Positions 23,931 to 34,930 of a DNA stretch of 64,000 bases are shown here, piece after piece (within the stretch, counting starts at the first letter, position 1; each line of letters opens with the position of its first letter). The notes under the pieces were generated by a model. That model was given only the letters and a program-made list of their open reading frames with translations, ran no database searches and had not been told where the DNA came from. Position numbers and translations under genes: made by a program. Source of the stretch: Actinocrispum wychmicini (GTDB lineage: Bacteria > Actinomycetota > Actinomycetes > Mycobacteriales > Pseudonocardiaceae); the NCBI RefSeq assembly GCF_004345645.1, contig NZ_SLWS01000010.1, forward strand, positions 1 through 64,000, given 5' to 3'.

Positions 23931-25270
23931 CAGCCGCCGACGAAACCCAGATGTTCGACGGTATCGAGACACTGCGCGACCGGGTGGCCGCGGACCTGGC
24001 CCGTTCGCGGGCCCGCAGCACCGCGCTGACCGACGCGGTGGACGACGACGACCTCGTGAAGCAACACTCCAAGCTGATGTCGCCGCTGGTGTGGGACTTC
24101 GCGCACATCGCCAACCAGGAGGAACTCTGGCTGGTGCGGGACGTGGGCGGCCGCGAGCCGGTGCGGCACGACATCGACGAGATGTACGACGCGTTCCAGC
24201 ATCCGCGCGCGGACCGACCGGCGTTGCCTTTGCTGTCACCGGTCGAGACCCGTTCGTACGTGAGGGAAGTGCGCGACAAGGTGCTGGACGTGCTCGCCAG
24301 CACCCCGCTCGAAGGGCGCAGGCTGGTGGAGAACGCCTTCGCGTTCGGCATGATCGTGCAACACGAACAGCAGCACAACGAGACCATGCTCGCCACCCAC
24401 CAGTTGCGTACCGGTGAGCCCGTGCTGCACGCGGACTCCCCGCCAGCGCCGCCGGGTCCGGTGGTCGACGAGGAGATCCTGGTGCCGGGCGGGCCGTTCA
24501 CCTTGGGCACGTCCGTGGAGCCGTGGGCGTTGGACAACGAACGCCCGGCGCACCAGGTCGACGTGCCCGCCTTCGTGATCGACAAGTACCCGGTGACCAA
24601 CAGCGCGTACCTGGAGTTCGTCGCGGCGGGCGGCTATGACCAGGAGCGGTGGTGGTCGGCCGACGGCTGGGCGTACCGCCAGAAGGCGAACCTCACCTCG
24701 CCCCGGTTCTGGCTTCGGGACGGGGATCGCTGGCTGCGCAACGGTTTCGGATTGGTCGAGCCGCTCGTCCCGGACGAGCCCGTGGTGCATGTGTGCTTCT
24801 ACGAAGCCGAGGCCTTCGCGGCGTGGGCCGGCAAGCGGCTGCCGACCGAGGTGGAGTGGGAGAAAGCGGCCAGACACGACCCGGCGACCGGCCGGTCCCG
24901 CAGATACCCGTGGGGCGACGAGGATCCCGGGCCGCAGCACGCCAACCTGGGCCAGCGACACCTGCGACCGGCGCGGATCGGCGCGTACCCGGCGGGGGAG
25001 TCGCCGCTCGGGGTCGCGCAGCTGATCGGGGACGTGTGGGAGTGGACGAGCTCGGACTTCCATGCCTACCCGGGGTTCGTGGCGTTCCCCTACCGCGAGT
25101 ACTCCGAGGTGTTCTTCGGGCCGGACTACAAGATGCTGCGCGGCGGGTCGTTCGGCGCGGACGCCTCGGCCTGCCGGGGCACGTTCCGCAACTGGGACTA
25201 CCCGATCCGGCGACAGATCTTCTCCGGTTTACGGCTCGCCCGGGACGCCCGGCCGGACGAATCCCAGTAG
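23927..25270 (+). CDS. egtB: Hercynine oxygenase (sulfoxide synthase) EgtB
   Basis: A non-heme iron enzyme that uses O2 to join gamma-glutamylcysteine to hercynine as a sulfoxide. The 447-residue protein has an N-terminal DinB-like four-helix domain with iron ligands His60 and the HEQQHNE motif (His146, His150), and a C-terminal FGE-sulfatase/C-type-lectin fold (VPGGPFTLGT at about 185, LIGDVWEWTSSDF and GGSFGADASACRGTFRNWDY near the end). It overlaps egtA by 4 bp and egtC follows after 3 bp. Confidence 0.95.
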   Translation: MTAADETQMFDGIETLRDRVAADLARSRARSTALTDAVDDDDLVKQHSKLMSPLVWDFAHIANQEELWLVRDVGGREPVRHDIDEMYDAFQHPRADRPALPLLSPVETRSYVREVRDKVLDVLASTPLEGRRLVENAFAFGMIVQHEQQHNETMLATHQLRTGEPVLHADSPPAPPGPVVDEEILVPGGPFTLGTSVEPWALDNERPAHQVDVPAFVIDKYPVTNSAYLEFVAAGGYDQERWWSADGWAYRQKANLTSPRFWLRDGDRWLRNGFGLVEPLVPDEPVVHVCFYEAEAFAAWAGKRLPTEVEWEKAARHDPATGRSRRYPWGDEDPGPQHANLGQRHLRPARIGAYPAGESPLGVAQLIGDVWEWTSSDFHAYPGFVAFPYREYSEVFFGPDYKMLRGGSFGADASACRGTFRNWDYPIRRQIFSGLRLARDARPDESQ

Positions 25271-25273
25271 CGG

Positions 25274-26050
25274 ATGTGCCGCCATCTGGGTTACCTCGGC
25301 CCCGCCGTGCCCGTGTCCGGTCTGGTGCTCGATCCGCCGCATTCGTTGCTGCGGCAGAGTTGGGCGCCGCGGGACATGCGGCACGGCGGGACGATCAACG
25401 CCGACGGGTTCGGCGTGGGCTGGTTCGCGGGCGGCCCGCCGGTGGTGTACCGCCGGTCAAGTCCGATGTGGACGGACCCGGCCTTGGGCGCGCTGCTGGG
25501 GCCGGTGCACGCCACGGGTGTGCTCGCGGCGGTCCGGTCCGCGACCGTCGGCATGCCCGTGGTGGAGACCGCGTCCGCGCCCTTCACCGACGGCCGGTGG
25601 CTGTTCAGCCACAACGGGGTGGTCCGCGGCTGGCCGGAGTCGGTCGAGTCGCTGGCCGCGCGGCTGCCCGTGACCGACCTGATGACGTTGGACGCGCCGA
25701 CCGACGCGGCTTTGCTGTGGGCGCTTGTCCGTGCGCGTCTGCGCGACGGCCAAGACCCAGCGAAGGCCGTGGCGTCCGTGGTGTTGGACGTCGACGCGGT
25801 CGCACCTGAGTCACGTCTGAACCTGATGCTCACCGACGGCCGGTCCCTCGTGGCCACGGCCTGGACCCATTCGCTCTCGACGCTGCTCACCGAGGACTCG
25901 GTGGTCGTCGCGTCGGAGCCCTACGACACCGATCCGCGCTGGACACCCGTCCCGGATCGCCACATTGTCACGGCCGGCGTAACTCCGCCTGGCCCGCCTT
26001 CGCTCGCCGTGCTCCGGCTCGGTACCGACGAACAGGGAACCCATGACTGA
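25274..26050 (+). CDS. egtC: Ergothioneine amidohydrolase EgtC
   Basis: A class II glutamine amidotransferase-fold enzyme that removes the glutamyl group from the EgtB product. The catalytic nucleophile is Cys2, exposed after Met removal (MCRHLGYLG). The family motifs HGGTINADGFGVGWF and LFSHNGVVRGWP are present. At 258 residues it has normal length. Its end overlaps egtD by 8 bp, so translation is coupled. Confidence 0.95.
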   Translation: MCRHLGYLGPAVPVSGLVLDPPHSLLRQSWAPRDMRHGGTINADGFGVGWFAGGPPVVYRRSSPMWTDPALGALLGPVHATGVLAAVRSATVGMPVVETASAPFTDGRWLFSHNGVVRGWPESVESLAARLPVTDLMTLDAPTDAALLWALVRARLRDGQDPAKAVASVVLDVDAVAPESRLNLMLTDGRSLVATAWTHSLSTLLTEDSVVVASEPYDTDPRWTPVPDRHIVTAGVTPPGPPSLAVLRLGTDEQGTHD

Positions 26051-27014
26051 ACCGGTGGTCGACATCCACCTGGCCGAGGACCACGCCGCCCGCGCGCTCG
26101 CCGCCGACGCCCGCGCGGGCCTGTCCGCGTCCCCGAAAACGTTGCCTCCCAAGTGGTTCTACGACGCCCGCGGCAGTGACCTGTTCGAGCAGATCACCCG
26201 CCTGCCCGAGTACTACCCGACCCGAGCGGAACGCGAGATCCTGGGCGCCAGGGCCGCCGAGATCGCGGCCGCCAGCCAGGCCCACACCCTGGTGGAACTG
26301 GGTTCCGGCTCCTCGGAGAAGACCCGTCTCCTGCTCGACTCGCTGCGTGCGGCCGGGACACTGCACCAGTTCGTGCCGCTCGACGTGTCCCGAACAGCCC
26401 TGCTCGACGCGGCCGCGGCCCTCGCCGAGGACTACCCGTCGCTGCTGGTCCACGGCGTGGTCGGGGATTTCACCGAACACCTGTCCCTGCTGCCCGGTGA
26501 AGCGCCCCGAATGGTCGCCTTCCTCGGCGGCACGATCGGCAACCTGCTGCCCGCCGAACGAGCGAAGTTCCTCTCGTCCCTTCGCGACGTCCTGGCCCCG
26601 GGCGAGTGGCTCCTCCTCGGCACCGACCTGGTCAAAGACCCGGAGACGGTGCGCGTCGCCTACGACGACTCAGCCGGTGTGACCGCCGAGTTCAACAAGA
26701 ACGTCCTGCACGTCCTGAACCGCGAACTGAACGCCGACTTCGACGTCGACGCCTTCACCCACACAGCCATGTGGGACCCGGAAAACGAGTGGATCGAGAT
26801 GCGGCTACGGGCCGAGCGCGCGATGGAAGTCCACATCGCCGCCCTGGACCTGACCGTCACCTTCGACAAGGACGAAGAACTCCACACCGAGATCTCCGCG
26901 AAGTTCCGCAAGGAAGGAATCACCGCCGAACTGGCCGACGCCGGTTTCGACATGACCTGCTGGTGGACGGACACAGCGGACCGGTTCGGCCTCTCCCTGT
27001 CCCAAGCCGTGTAG
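26043..27014 (+). CDS. egtD: Histidine N-alpha-methyltransferase EgtD
   Basis: It trimethylates histidine to hercynine with SAM, the first committed step of ergothioneine synthesis. The 323-residue protein has the SAM motif LVELGSGSSEKTRLLL and the family blocks PPKWFYDARGSDLFEQITRL (with LPEYYPTRAER) and FLGGTIGNLLP. It is last in the operon. The PLP-dependent lyase EgtE, which completes the pathway, is not in the window. Confidence 0.95.
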   Translation: MTEPVVDIHLAEDHAARALAADARAGLSASPKTLPPKWFYDARGSDLFEQITRLPEYYPTRAEREILGARAAEIAAASQAHTLVELGSGSSEKTRLLLDSLRAAGTLHQFVPLDVSRTALLDAAAALAEDYPSLLVHGVVGDFTEHLSLLPGEAPRMVAFLGGTIGNLLPAERAKFLSSLRDVLAPGEWLLLGTDLVKDPETVRVAYDDSAGVTAEFNKNVLHVLNRELNADFDVDAFTHTAMWDPENEWIEMRLRAERAMEVHIAALDLTVTFDKDEELHTEISAKFRKEGITAELADAGFDMTCWWTDTADRFGLSLSQAV

Positions 27015-27060
27015 TGGACCGCAACCATTCAGATATCGCCATACCGTGATCTCCTGGCTA

Positions 27061-27094
27061 GGGTGCGAGGCGAGTGGGTGCTCGCCTTTCACCC
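27061..27094 (+). terminator. Terminator after the egt operon
   Basis: GGCGAG-tgggtg-CTCGCC followed by TTT, with an outer GGGTG/CACCC pair, lies between egtD and the next start codon. It separates the egt operon from the TetR gene. Confidence 0.65.
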
Positions 27095-27105
27095 TTGGAG
27101 GTGCC

Positions 27106-27687
27106 GTGGTCGAGACTGTCAAGCCCCGCCGCAGGCAGGCCCGCGGTGAGCGCAGAATCGCCCAGCTGCTGGACGCGGCGGCCCACGTGTTCGCCGCCGA
27201 GGGCTACGTCGGCGCGACCATGAACGGGGTGGCGGCGCACGCCGGCGTTTCCCCGGGCACGCTCTACCAGTTCTTCCCGAACAAGGAGTCGATGGCGAAC
27301 GCGCTCGCCGAGAAGTACCTGGACACGCTGACCGCGGCCCAGCAGCAGGCGGCCGAGGTGGACGTGGGCGCGGTGCCGCTGGACGTGGTGATCGACTCGA
27401 TGGTCGACCCGGCCATCGAGGTCTGCCTGGCGAACCCCGGGTTCGAACCGCTGTTCTCGTGGTCGGAACGGCTGCGGCTGGCCGTGACCACCCGGGTGGA
27501 CGCGCTGATCGCCTACCGGATACCCGAGCTGGACACGAGCCGACGCCGGCTGATCGCGACCGTCACGGTCCGGATCATCGCCGCGATGCTGCCCGTCATC
27601 CTGGCCGCCGCCGGCCGCGCCCGAGTGGAGATGACCCTGGAACTCAAGCGCGTCCTACGCGCCTACCTGCTGGACATCTCGGACTAG
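27106..27687 (+). CDS. TetR-family transcriptional regulator
   Basis: A 193-residue TetR protein: GYVGATMNGVAAHAGVSPGT then LYQFFPNKESMANAL is the HTH. The C-terminal half is hydrophobic and of no named class. GTG 27106 is chosen because GGAGG lies 4-5 nt upstream and the longer frame to 27046 runs through the egt terminator. Same strand as the egt genes, but behind a terminator, so a role in their control is uncertain. It converges with a lipoprotein gene 3 bp away. Confidence 0.85.
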   Translation: MVETVKPRRRQARGERRIAQLLDAAAHVFAAEGYVGATMNGVAAHAGVSPGTLYQFFPNKESMANALAEKYLDTLTAAQQQAAEVDVGAVPLDVVIDSMVDPAIEVCLANPGFEPLFSWSERLRLAVTTRVDALIAYRIPELDTSRRRLIATVTVRIIAAMLPVILAAAGRARVEMTLELKRVLRAYLLDISD

Positions 27688-27690
27688 TCC

Positions 27691-28770
27691 CTATTTCTCC
27701 GGGATCGTGACCGCGATCTTCGCCTCGCCGCTGGACTGGCGGGCCTGGTAGTTGCCGGTGCTGACCTGGCAGCGCATCTGGGTGGGCGCGATGACCAAGG
27801 TGACGCTCTTGACGTCGGCGGGCACCTCGAAGGACACCGTGAAGGCCTCCTCGGCGATGTACCCCTCGCCGGGCATCTTCGAGGCGCTCTCGGACGGTGA
27901 GATGGTGGCGCCTTTGTCGTCGACCAGCTTGTGCGCGGCCAGCGGCGTGACGCAGATGTCGCCGTTGCCGCCAGTGGCCGACGTGCCGACGAATGTCAGC
28001 CACGCCTTGTCGGGGCTGGACGGGACGTTGTGGGTCACCCCGTTGAAGTAGCTGAAGTCGGCTTCCTTGACGGTGACCACCTGCTGGGCCGGTGGCTGGT
28101 TCGGCCAGATCGCGGTCTGGAAGTTCGCCGGCGGCAGCGACTCCTGCCGCAGGACCGTGCCCTCGGCCGGGCGGTACAGCGCCTTCGGCCGGTCACCCTT
28201 GGGCTTGCCCTCCAACAGGTCGATCGCCTGGGTCAGGCCGGCTGCCTTCAGCTGCAGTTCGACCGTGCGGCGCTGTTCGGGCACGGCCACGATGAAGCTC
28301 GCCGTCGCCGAGCCCGAGGTGGGCCGGCCGCTGAGGATGTCGGGCAGGGAACGCTGGGTCCCGTCGACCGAGACACCGAAGGCGAGCTGCTCCAGGACGC
28401 CGCTCTGGGTGTCCTTGTCGACGGTCGTCGAAGTCCGAAACGCGATCAGCGTGGACTTGTCCGGTGCGCGGTAGCTGCTGCCGGAGTCGTCGATCTGGTC
28501 CGCGGTGCCGAACTCGACGACCTTGAGCGTGACCCCTGGGCCGCGCACCTCGGCGCCGCTCACCGGCTGCATCCGGGCCCCACCCAGGTCGGTCACCTTC
28601 TGCACATCGCCGTTGGCCAGCGTCTTTCCGGTGAACGGCGGCCTGCTGGTCGACGGGACGCTCGGTTCGGACTGGCCGGTCGGCAGGCCGTCCGACTTCC
28701 CCGAGCAGGCACTCAACGACGCGGCTGCCGCGACGGCGCACGCGACTGACCGGACTCCCCAGCGAGGCAT
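27691..28770 (-). CDS. Secreted lipoprotein of unknown function
   Basis: A 359-residue protein with a lipoprotein signal: basic start (MPRWGVRS), hydrophobic core and lipobox LSAC around residue 22. The mature part is beta-rich without a recognised domain. The start at 28770 has GGAAGG about 9 nt upstream; 18 codons before it lack support. It is transcribed away from the Ser/Thr kinase gene 100 bp off. Confidence 0.75.
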   Translation of the reverse strand: MPRWGVRSVACAVAAAASLSACSGKSDGLPTGQSEPSVPSTSRPPFTGKTLANGDVQKVTDLGGARMQPVSGAEVRGPGVTLKVVEFGTADQIDDSGSSYRAPDKSTLIAFRTSTTVDKDTQSGVLEQLAFGVSVDGTQRSLPDILSGRPTSGSATASFIVAVPEQRRTVELQLKAAGLTQAIDLLEGKPKGDRPKALYRPAEGTVLRQESLPPANFQTAIWPNQPPAQQVVTVKEADFSYFNGVTHNVPSSPDKAWLTFVGTSATGGNGDICVTPLAAHKLVDDKGATISPSESASKMPGEGYIAEEAFTVSFEVPADVKSVTLVIAPTQMRCQVSTGNYQARQSSGEAKIAVTIPEK

Positions 28771-28871
28771 ACCGCAAGACCTTCCGACGTGTTCTCCATG
28801 GTCACGACGGACCATCCGACGCACCCCGTGCCCAACAGGTTCCCACGAATGCCTCGTCTAGGCTCGGCCGG

Positions 28872-30203
28872 GTGGAGGAACTGGCCAGGTGGCAGCCCAT
28901 TCACGTGCTCGGCTCGGGTGCGTTCGGGCAGGTGCACCTCGCGTGGGACACGGCCGATCAGCGGTACGTCGCCGTCAAGCACTTCACCGGCCAGGACGAG
29001 CTCGACCTGCTGCGGTTCGTCATCGAGTCGCGGATCCGCGTCGCCCACCCGCATCTGGTGCGTACAGTCGCGTTCCGGCTGGTGGACGACCAGGCCTGGC
29101 TGGTCACGGAGTTGGCGCGCGGCGGGTCGCTGCGGCCGATGCTCAACCGTGGCCCGCAACCCGTCGGCTGGGTGACGGAGATCGTCGACCAGACCCTCGA
29201 CGCGCTCGCTGCCCTGCACGCGGCCGGGGTCGTGCACCGGGACGTCAAGCCCGCGAACCTGCTCCTGCGGGACGCCGGGATGGTCGCGCCGTACGTGCTG
29301 GTCGGCGACTTCGGCATCGCCGCATGGCGCACCGTGTCGATGACCGGCGCGGGCTCGGCGATCGGCACGCTTGGCTACCTGGCGCCGGAGTACCTCGACG
29401 GCACACAACCCTCGCCGCGGACTGATTTGTTCGCTGTCGGCGTCCTGGCGGCGGAGCTGCTGTCCGGCCGCCGGCTGATCCACCAGAGCAACGCCACGCC
29501 TGACCTCTCGGCCGACTGGGACTACCAGGTCCCGTTGCCGGACGGGCTGCCCAGGCACCTCGCCGACGTGTTGCGCCGCATCGCCGACCCCGATCCGGCC
29601 CGCCGGTACGCCGACTGTGTGGCGGCCAGGGAAGCACTCCGGTACGCCCATCCACCCGAAGTCCGCCAGGACCTGACCGCGGTCGAGGCACCGGACCTGC
29701 TCATGTCGGCCCCGACGCCCGAACCTGGCCCGACTGAACGGGTGAGCACACCTTCTCGGCCAGTGTCGGTCGTCGCGCCGCAGCCACCGGTGCCCAGGCG
29801 CGGGAAACGCCGGTTCCCGTGGGCGGTCACGTCCGGCGTGACTGTGCTGGCCGCGGCCGCCGCGGGCTTGATTCTTCTGCTGGGCAACGGAAATACCCCG
29901 GGCTCGGGCACAACATCCGGTCCTGGCAGGGAAAGCGACGTTCCCTTGGTGGCTTGGACGCCGGAGCCGCTGGAGGCGTGCAGCCGGGTGGACATCGGGC
30001 GCCTTCGTCAGAACGACACCCAGCGCTGTCAGCGGACCTCGGCCTCGGCCCAGTCCTGGGTCACCGCACCGCACGGCGGCTTTCCGGCGCGGTCCAACCC
30101 GGCGGGCCCGTTCGGCGGAGAGCCGTGCGACCCGGAGAACACCCGGGACTACAGCCCGACCGGGACCCCGCTCACGTGCCGCGCCGGGAAGTGGCAGAAC
30201 TAG
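28872..30203 (+). CDS. Membrane-anchored Ser/Thr protein kinase (PknB type)
   Basis: A 443-residue kinase. The cytoplasmic kinase domain (residues 1-260) has the glycine loop GSGAFGQV, Lys36 in VAVKHF, catalytic loop HRDVKPANLL (Asp124) and DFG at 146-148. A Pro-rich linker and one transmembrane helix (about 316-337) lead to a Cys-containing extracellular segment of about 100 residues (four Cys, likely disulfides) in place of PASTA repeats. It may respond to an outside ligand. No phosphatase gene is nearby. Confidence 0.92.
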   Translation: MEELARWQPIHVLGSGAFGQVHLAWDTADQRYVAVKHFTGQDELDLLRFVIESRIRVAHPHLVRTVAFRLVDDQAWLVTELARGGSLRPMLNRGPQPVGWVTEIVDQTLDALAALHAAGVVHRDVKPANLLLRDAGMVAPYVLVGDFGIAAWRTVSMTGAGSAIGTLGYLAPEYLDGTQPSPRTDLFAVGVLAAELLSGRRLIHQSNATPDLSADWDYQVPLPDGLPRHLADVLRRIADPDPARRYADCVAAREALRYAHPPEVRQDLTAVEAPDLLMSAPTPEPGPTERVSTPSRPVSVVAPQPPVPRRGKRRFPWAVTSGVTVLAAAAAGLILLLGNGNTPGSGTTSGPGRESDVPLVAWTPEPLEACSRVDIGRLRQNDTQRCQRTSASAQSWVTAPHGGFPARSNPAGPFGGEPCDPENTRDYSPTGTPLTCRAGKWQN

Positions 30204-30269
30204 CCTGATCTGCGGGGACCCAAAATTGTCGTACCCCTCTGTCACAGTGTCTGGCAGGAGGGAACACGA

Positions 30270-31214
30270 ATGACCAACAGGGCTGAACACGGAGAACAGA
30301 GAGAACACAGTGACTGGATCGAGCTGCCCGTCCACGGGCCGTTCGACCTGGCCGCGTCGGCGCGGTTTCTCGAGGGGTTCGCGCCGGCCAGACAGATCGC
30401 GGTGGACGGTGATGTGCCGCTGGCGTTCGCGTCGGCTCCGTCGTGGCGGCCAGTGGGGGCGCTGGTCCGTCAGGCGGAGCCGAACGGCCCGGTGTGGGTG
30501 CGGTTGGCGGCTGATCCGGCGGACGTGGCCGACGCGATCCGGCACGTGCGGCGGATCCTGTCGCTGGACGTGGACGGGACGGGGTTTGCGGCCCTCGCCG
30601 ACCGGGATCGGGTGGTGCGGGAGTTGCAGGCCCGGTTCCCCGGGATGCGACCTGTGCTTTTCCCGTCGCCGTACGAGGCGGCGTGCTGGTCGATCCTGAG
30701 CCAACGCCTTCGGCGGAGCCAAGCGGCTGTGTTGAAGGGGCAAATCGCGCGTAGGGTCGGAGGGAGAGTCGCCGTGCCGGCTGGAAAGGTCGAGCTGCCG
30801 GGGATACAGCTCGACAGTTTTCCGGCCCCACGGCGACTCGTCGACCTGGAGCGGGTGCCGTTGGTGCCTGAAGTGAAGAGCAGCCGCCTGCGGATGGTCG
30901 CGGAGGCGGCGTTGGCCGGCGAGTTGGACGCCGATCATCTCCGGTCGATGCCCGCCGAGGAGGCGTTACGTTCGCTCGCCAAGCTGCCGGGCATCGGTCC
31001 GTTCTCCGCGCAGCTCATCCTGTTGCGCGGCGCCGGTCATCCCGATGTCTTCGCGACAGCCGAGCCACGTCTGCACGAGGCGATCACCACGGCCTACGGG
31101 CTGCGTGAGCCGTCGGTCAGCGAGCTCGAACGAGTGGCGGACGTGTGGCGGCCGTATCGCACATGGGTGTCCGTGATGTTCCGGGCGCGCAGGGAGGAGA
31201 TGTCAGCGCACTGA
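30270..31214 (+). CDS. AlkA-like HhH-GPD DNA glycosylase
   Basis: A 314-residue DNA-3-methyladenine glycosylase II type protein with the helix-hairpin-helix LAKLPGIGPFSAQLILLRGAG-type motif near residues 235-255. In the following GPD loop the normally catalytic Asp (FPxxD in AlkA) is replaced by Glu (FATAEPRL), so the activity may differ. AGGAGG lies before the ATG. It is independent of the kinase upstream and converges with a small membrane gene. Confidence 0.82.
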   Translation: MTNRAEHGEQREHSDWIELPVHGPFDLAASARFLEGFAPARQIAVDGDVPLAFASAPSWRPVGALVRQAEPNGPVWVRLAADPADVADAIRHVRRILSLDVDGTGFAALADRDRVVRELQARFPGMRPVLFPSPYEAACWSILSQRLRRSQAAVLKGQIARRVGGRVAVPAGKVELPGIQLDSFPAPRRLVDLERVPLVPEVKSSRLRMVAEAALAGELDADHLRSMPAEEALRSLAKLPGIGPFSAQLILLRGAGHPDVFATAEPRLHEAITTAYGLREPSVSELERVADVWRPYRTWVSVMFRARREEMSAH

Positions 31215-31385
31215 AAAGTGACTACCGAACGGGCCGATGGAACCCCAGTGGTCGGTGACCTCGATCGCGCGTTCGCTGCCGGTCGACCGGCCGGCGTTGG
31301 AGATGCCGATCCCGGTGCCGAGCAGCGCCGAAAGCACGAAACCGACCGCCCCGACCAGGATGGCCCAGCCGCGCCTGCTCATCAC
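31203..31385 (-). CDS. Small single-pass membrane protein
   Basis: A 60-residue protein with a basic N-terminus (MMSRRG) and one hydrophobic helix (AILVGAVGFVLSALLGTGIG), then a polar tail. Its codons have the high third-position GC of the neighbours, which supports coding. It overlaps the end of the glycosylase gene by 12 bp on the opposite strand. It could also be read as a type II signal-anchor peptide. Function unknown. Confidence 0.55.
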   Translation of the reverse strand: MMSRRGWAILVGAVGFVLSALLGTGIGISNAGRSTGSERAIEVTDHWGSIGPFGSHFSVR

Positions 31386-31493
31386 CTAACCCCCCGATTG
31401 TTGGTGAATACTCACCGTCGCATCACGGGGGCGGGTTTGGCAACCCCCATCGGGTTGGCCCTGCGCGTGGGGCACAACCTGGTGAGCCCAAGC

Positions 31494-31525
31494 CCGCCGC
31501 TGGAACACCGGTGATCCAGCGGCGG
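31494..31525 (-). terminator. Terminator-like hairpin downstream of acnA
   Basis: CCGCCGCTGGA / TCCAGCGGCGG is a perfect 11-bp stem with a 10-nt loop, about 50 nt past the acnA stop. No T tract. Confidence 0.6.
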
Positions 31526-31532
31526 ACTGAAA

Positions 31533-31566
31533 GCCCAGCACAGTGAAAGGCCCAGCACAGTGAAAA
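31533..31566. repeat. Two tandem 17-bp units
   Basis: GCCCAGCACAGTGAAAG is repeated at once as GCCCAGCACAGTGAAAA, and a third partial GCCCA follows, between the acnA stop and its terminator hairpin. Confidence 0.8.
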
Positions 31567-31576
31567 GCCCACCGGG

Positions 31577-34405
<2,829 letters not shown>

Positions 34406-34518
34406 GTCGCAACTCCATCTCGCGCGCCAGTGAACGGGTGGCAACAAGTCAGTTCGGGATATGGCCGAGTCTCGCGCACCCTGGCCGGGTTCGCAGACAG
34501 GACCCCTCTCGCGGTTAA

Positions 34519-34534
34519 CAGTACGCTTGTCCTG
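34519..34534. promoter_or_regulatory. AcnR-type operator in the acnA/VOC divergent promoter
   Basis: CAGTAC-GCTT-GTCCTG fits the CAGnAC-N4-GTnCTG palindrome reported for Corynebacterium AcnR sites (from memory). It is 114 bp upstream of the acnA start codon and 30 bp upstream of the divergent VOC gene. Confidence 0.6.
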
Positions 34535-34564
34535 TATTAGACCTCAAGGAGGGGTGGGCGAGAC

Positions 34565-34930
34565 ATGATTCACCATGTCCAGGTCGCGGTCCCGGCGGGC
34601 AGCGAAGATCGACTCAGGGAGTTCTACCACGGCGTGCTGGGCTGGACGGAACTGCCGAAGCCGCCGCTGCTGGCGGCCCGCGGCGGCTGCTGGTTCAAGG
34701 TCCCCGGCCGCGGCGGACCGGACGGCGAGCTGCACGCGGGTGTCGAGCAGGACTTCCGGCCGGCCCGAAAGGCCCACCCCGCGTTCGTGGTGGACCTCCC
34801 GGCGGTGGCCGACGCGCTCGCGGCGGCCGGTCATGAGGTTGTCTGGGCGGATGAGGCCGAGATCCCGGGCCGCAGGCGCCTGCACACCTACGACCCGGTC
34901 GGCAACCGCCTCGAATTCCTGGACGGTTAG
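34565..34930 (+). CDS. VOC-family (glyoxalase/bleomycin-resistance-like) protein
   Basis: A 121-residue single VOC fold (MIHHVQVAVPAGSEDRLREF ... TYDPVGNRLEFLDG) with the usual metal/substrate positions His3 and the terminal Glu in RLEFLDG. The substrate is unknown. A ribosome binding site (AGGAGGGG) is present. It is divergent from acnA and its stop overlaps the convergent membrane-protein gene by 4 bp. Confidence 0.85.
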   Translation: MIHHVQVAVPAGSEDRLREFYHGVLGWTELPKPPLLAARGGCWFKVPGRGGPDGELHAGVEQDFRPARKAHPAFVVDLPAVADALAAAGHEVVWADEAEIPGRRRLHTYDPVGNRLEFLDG

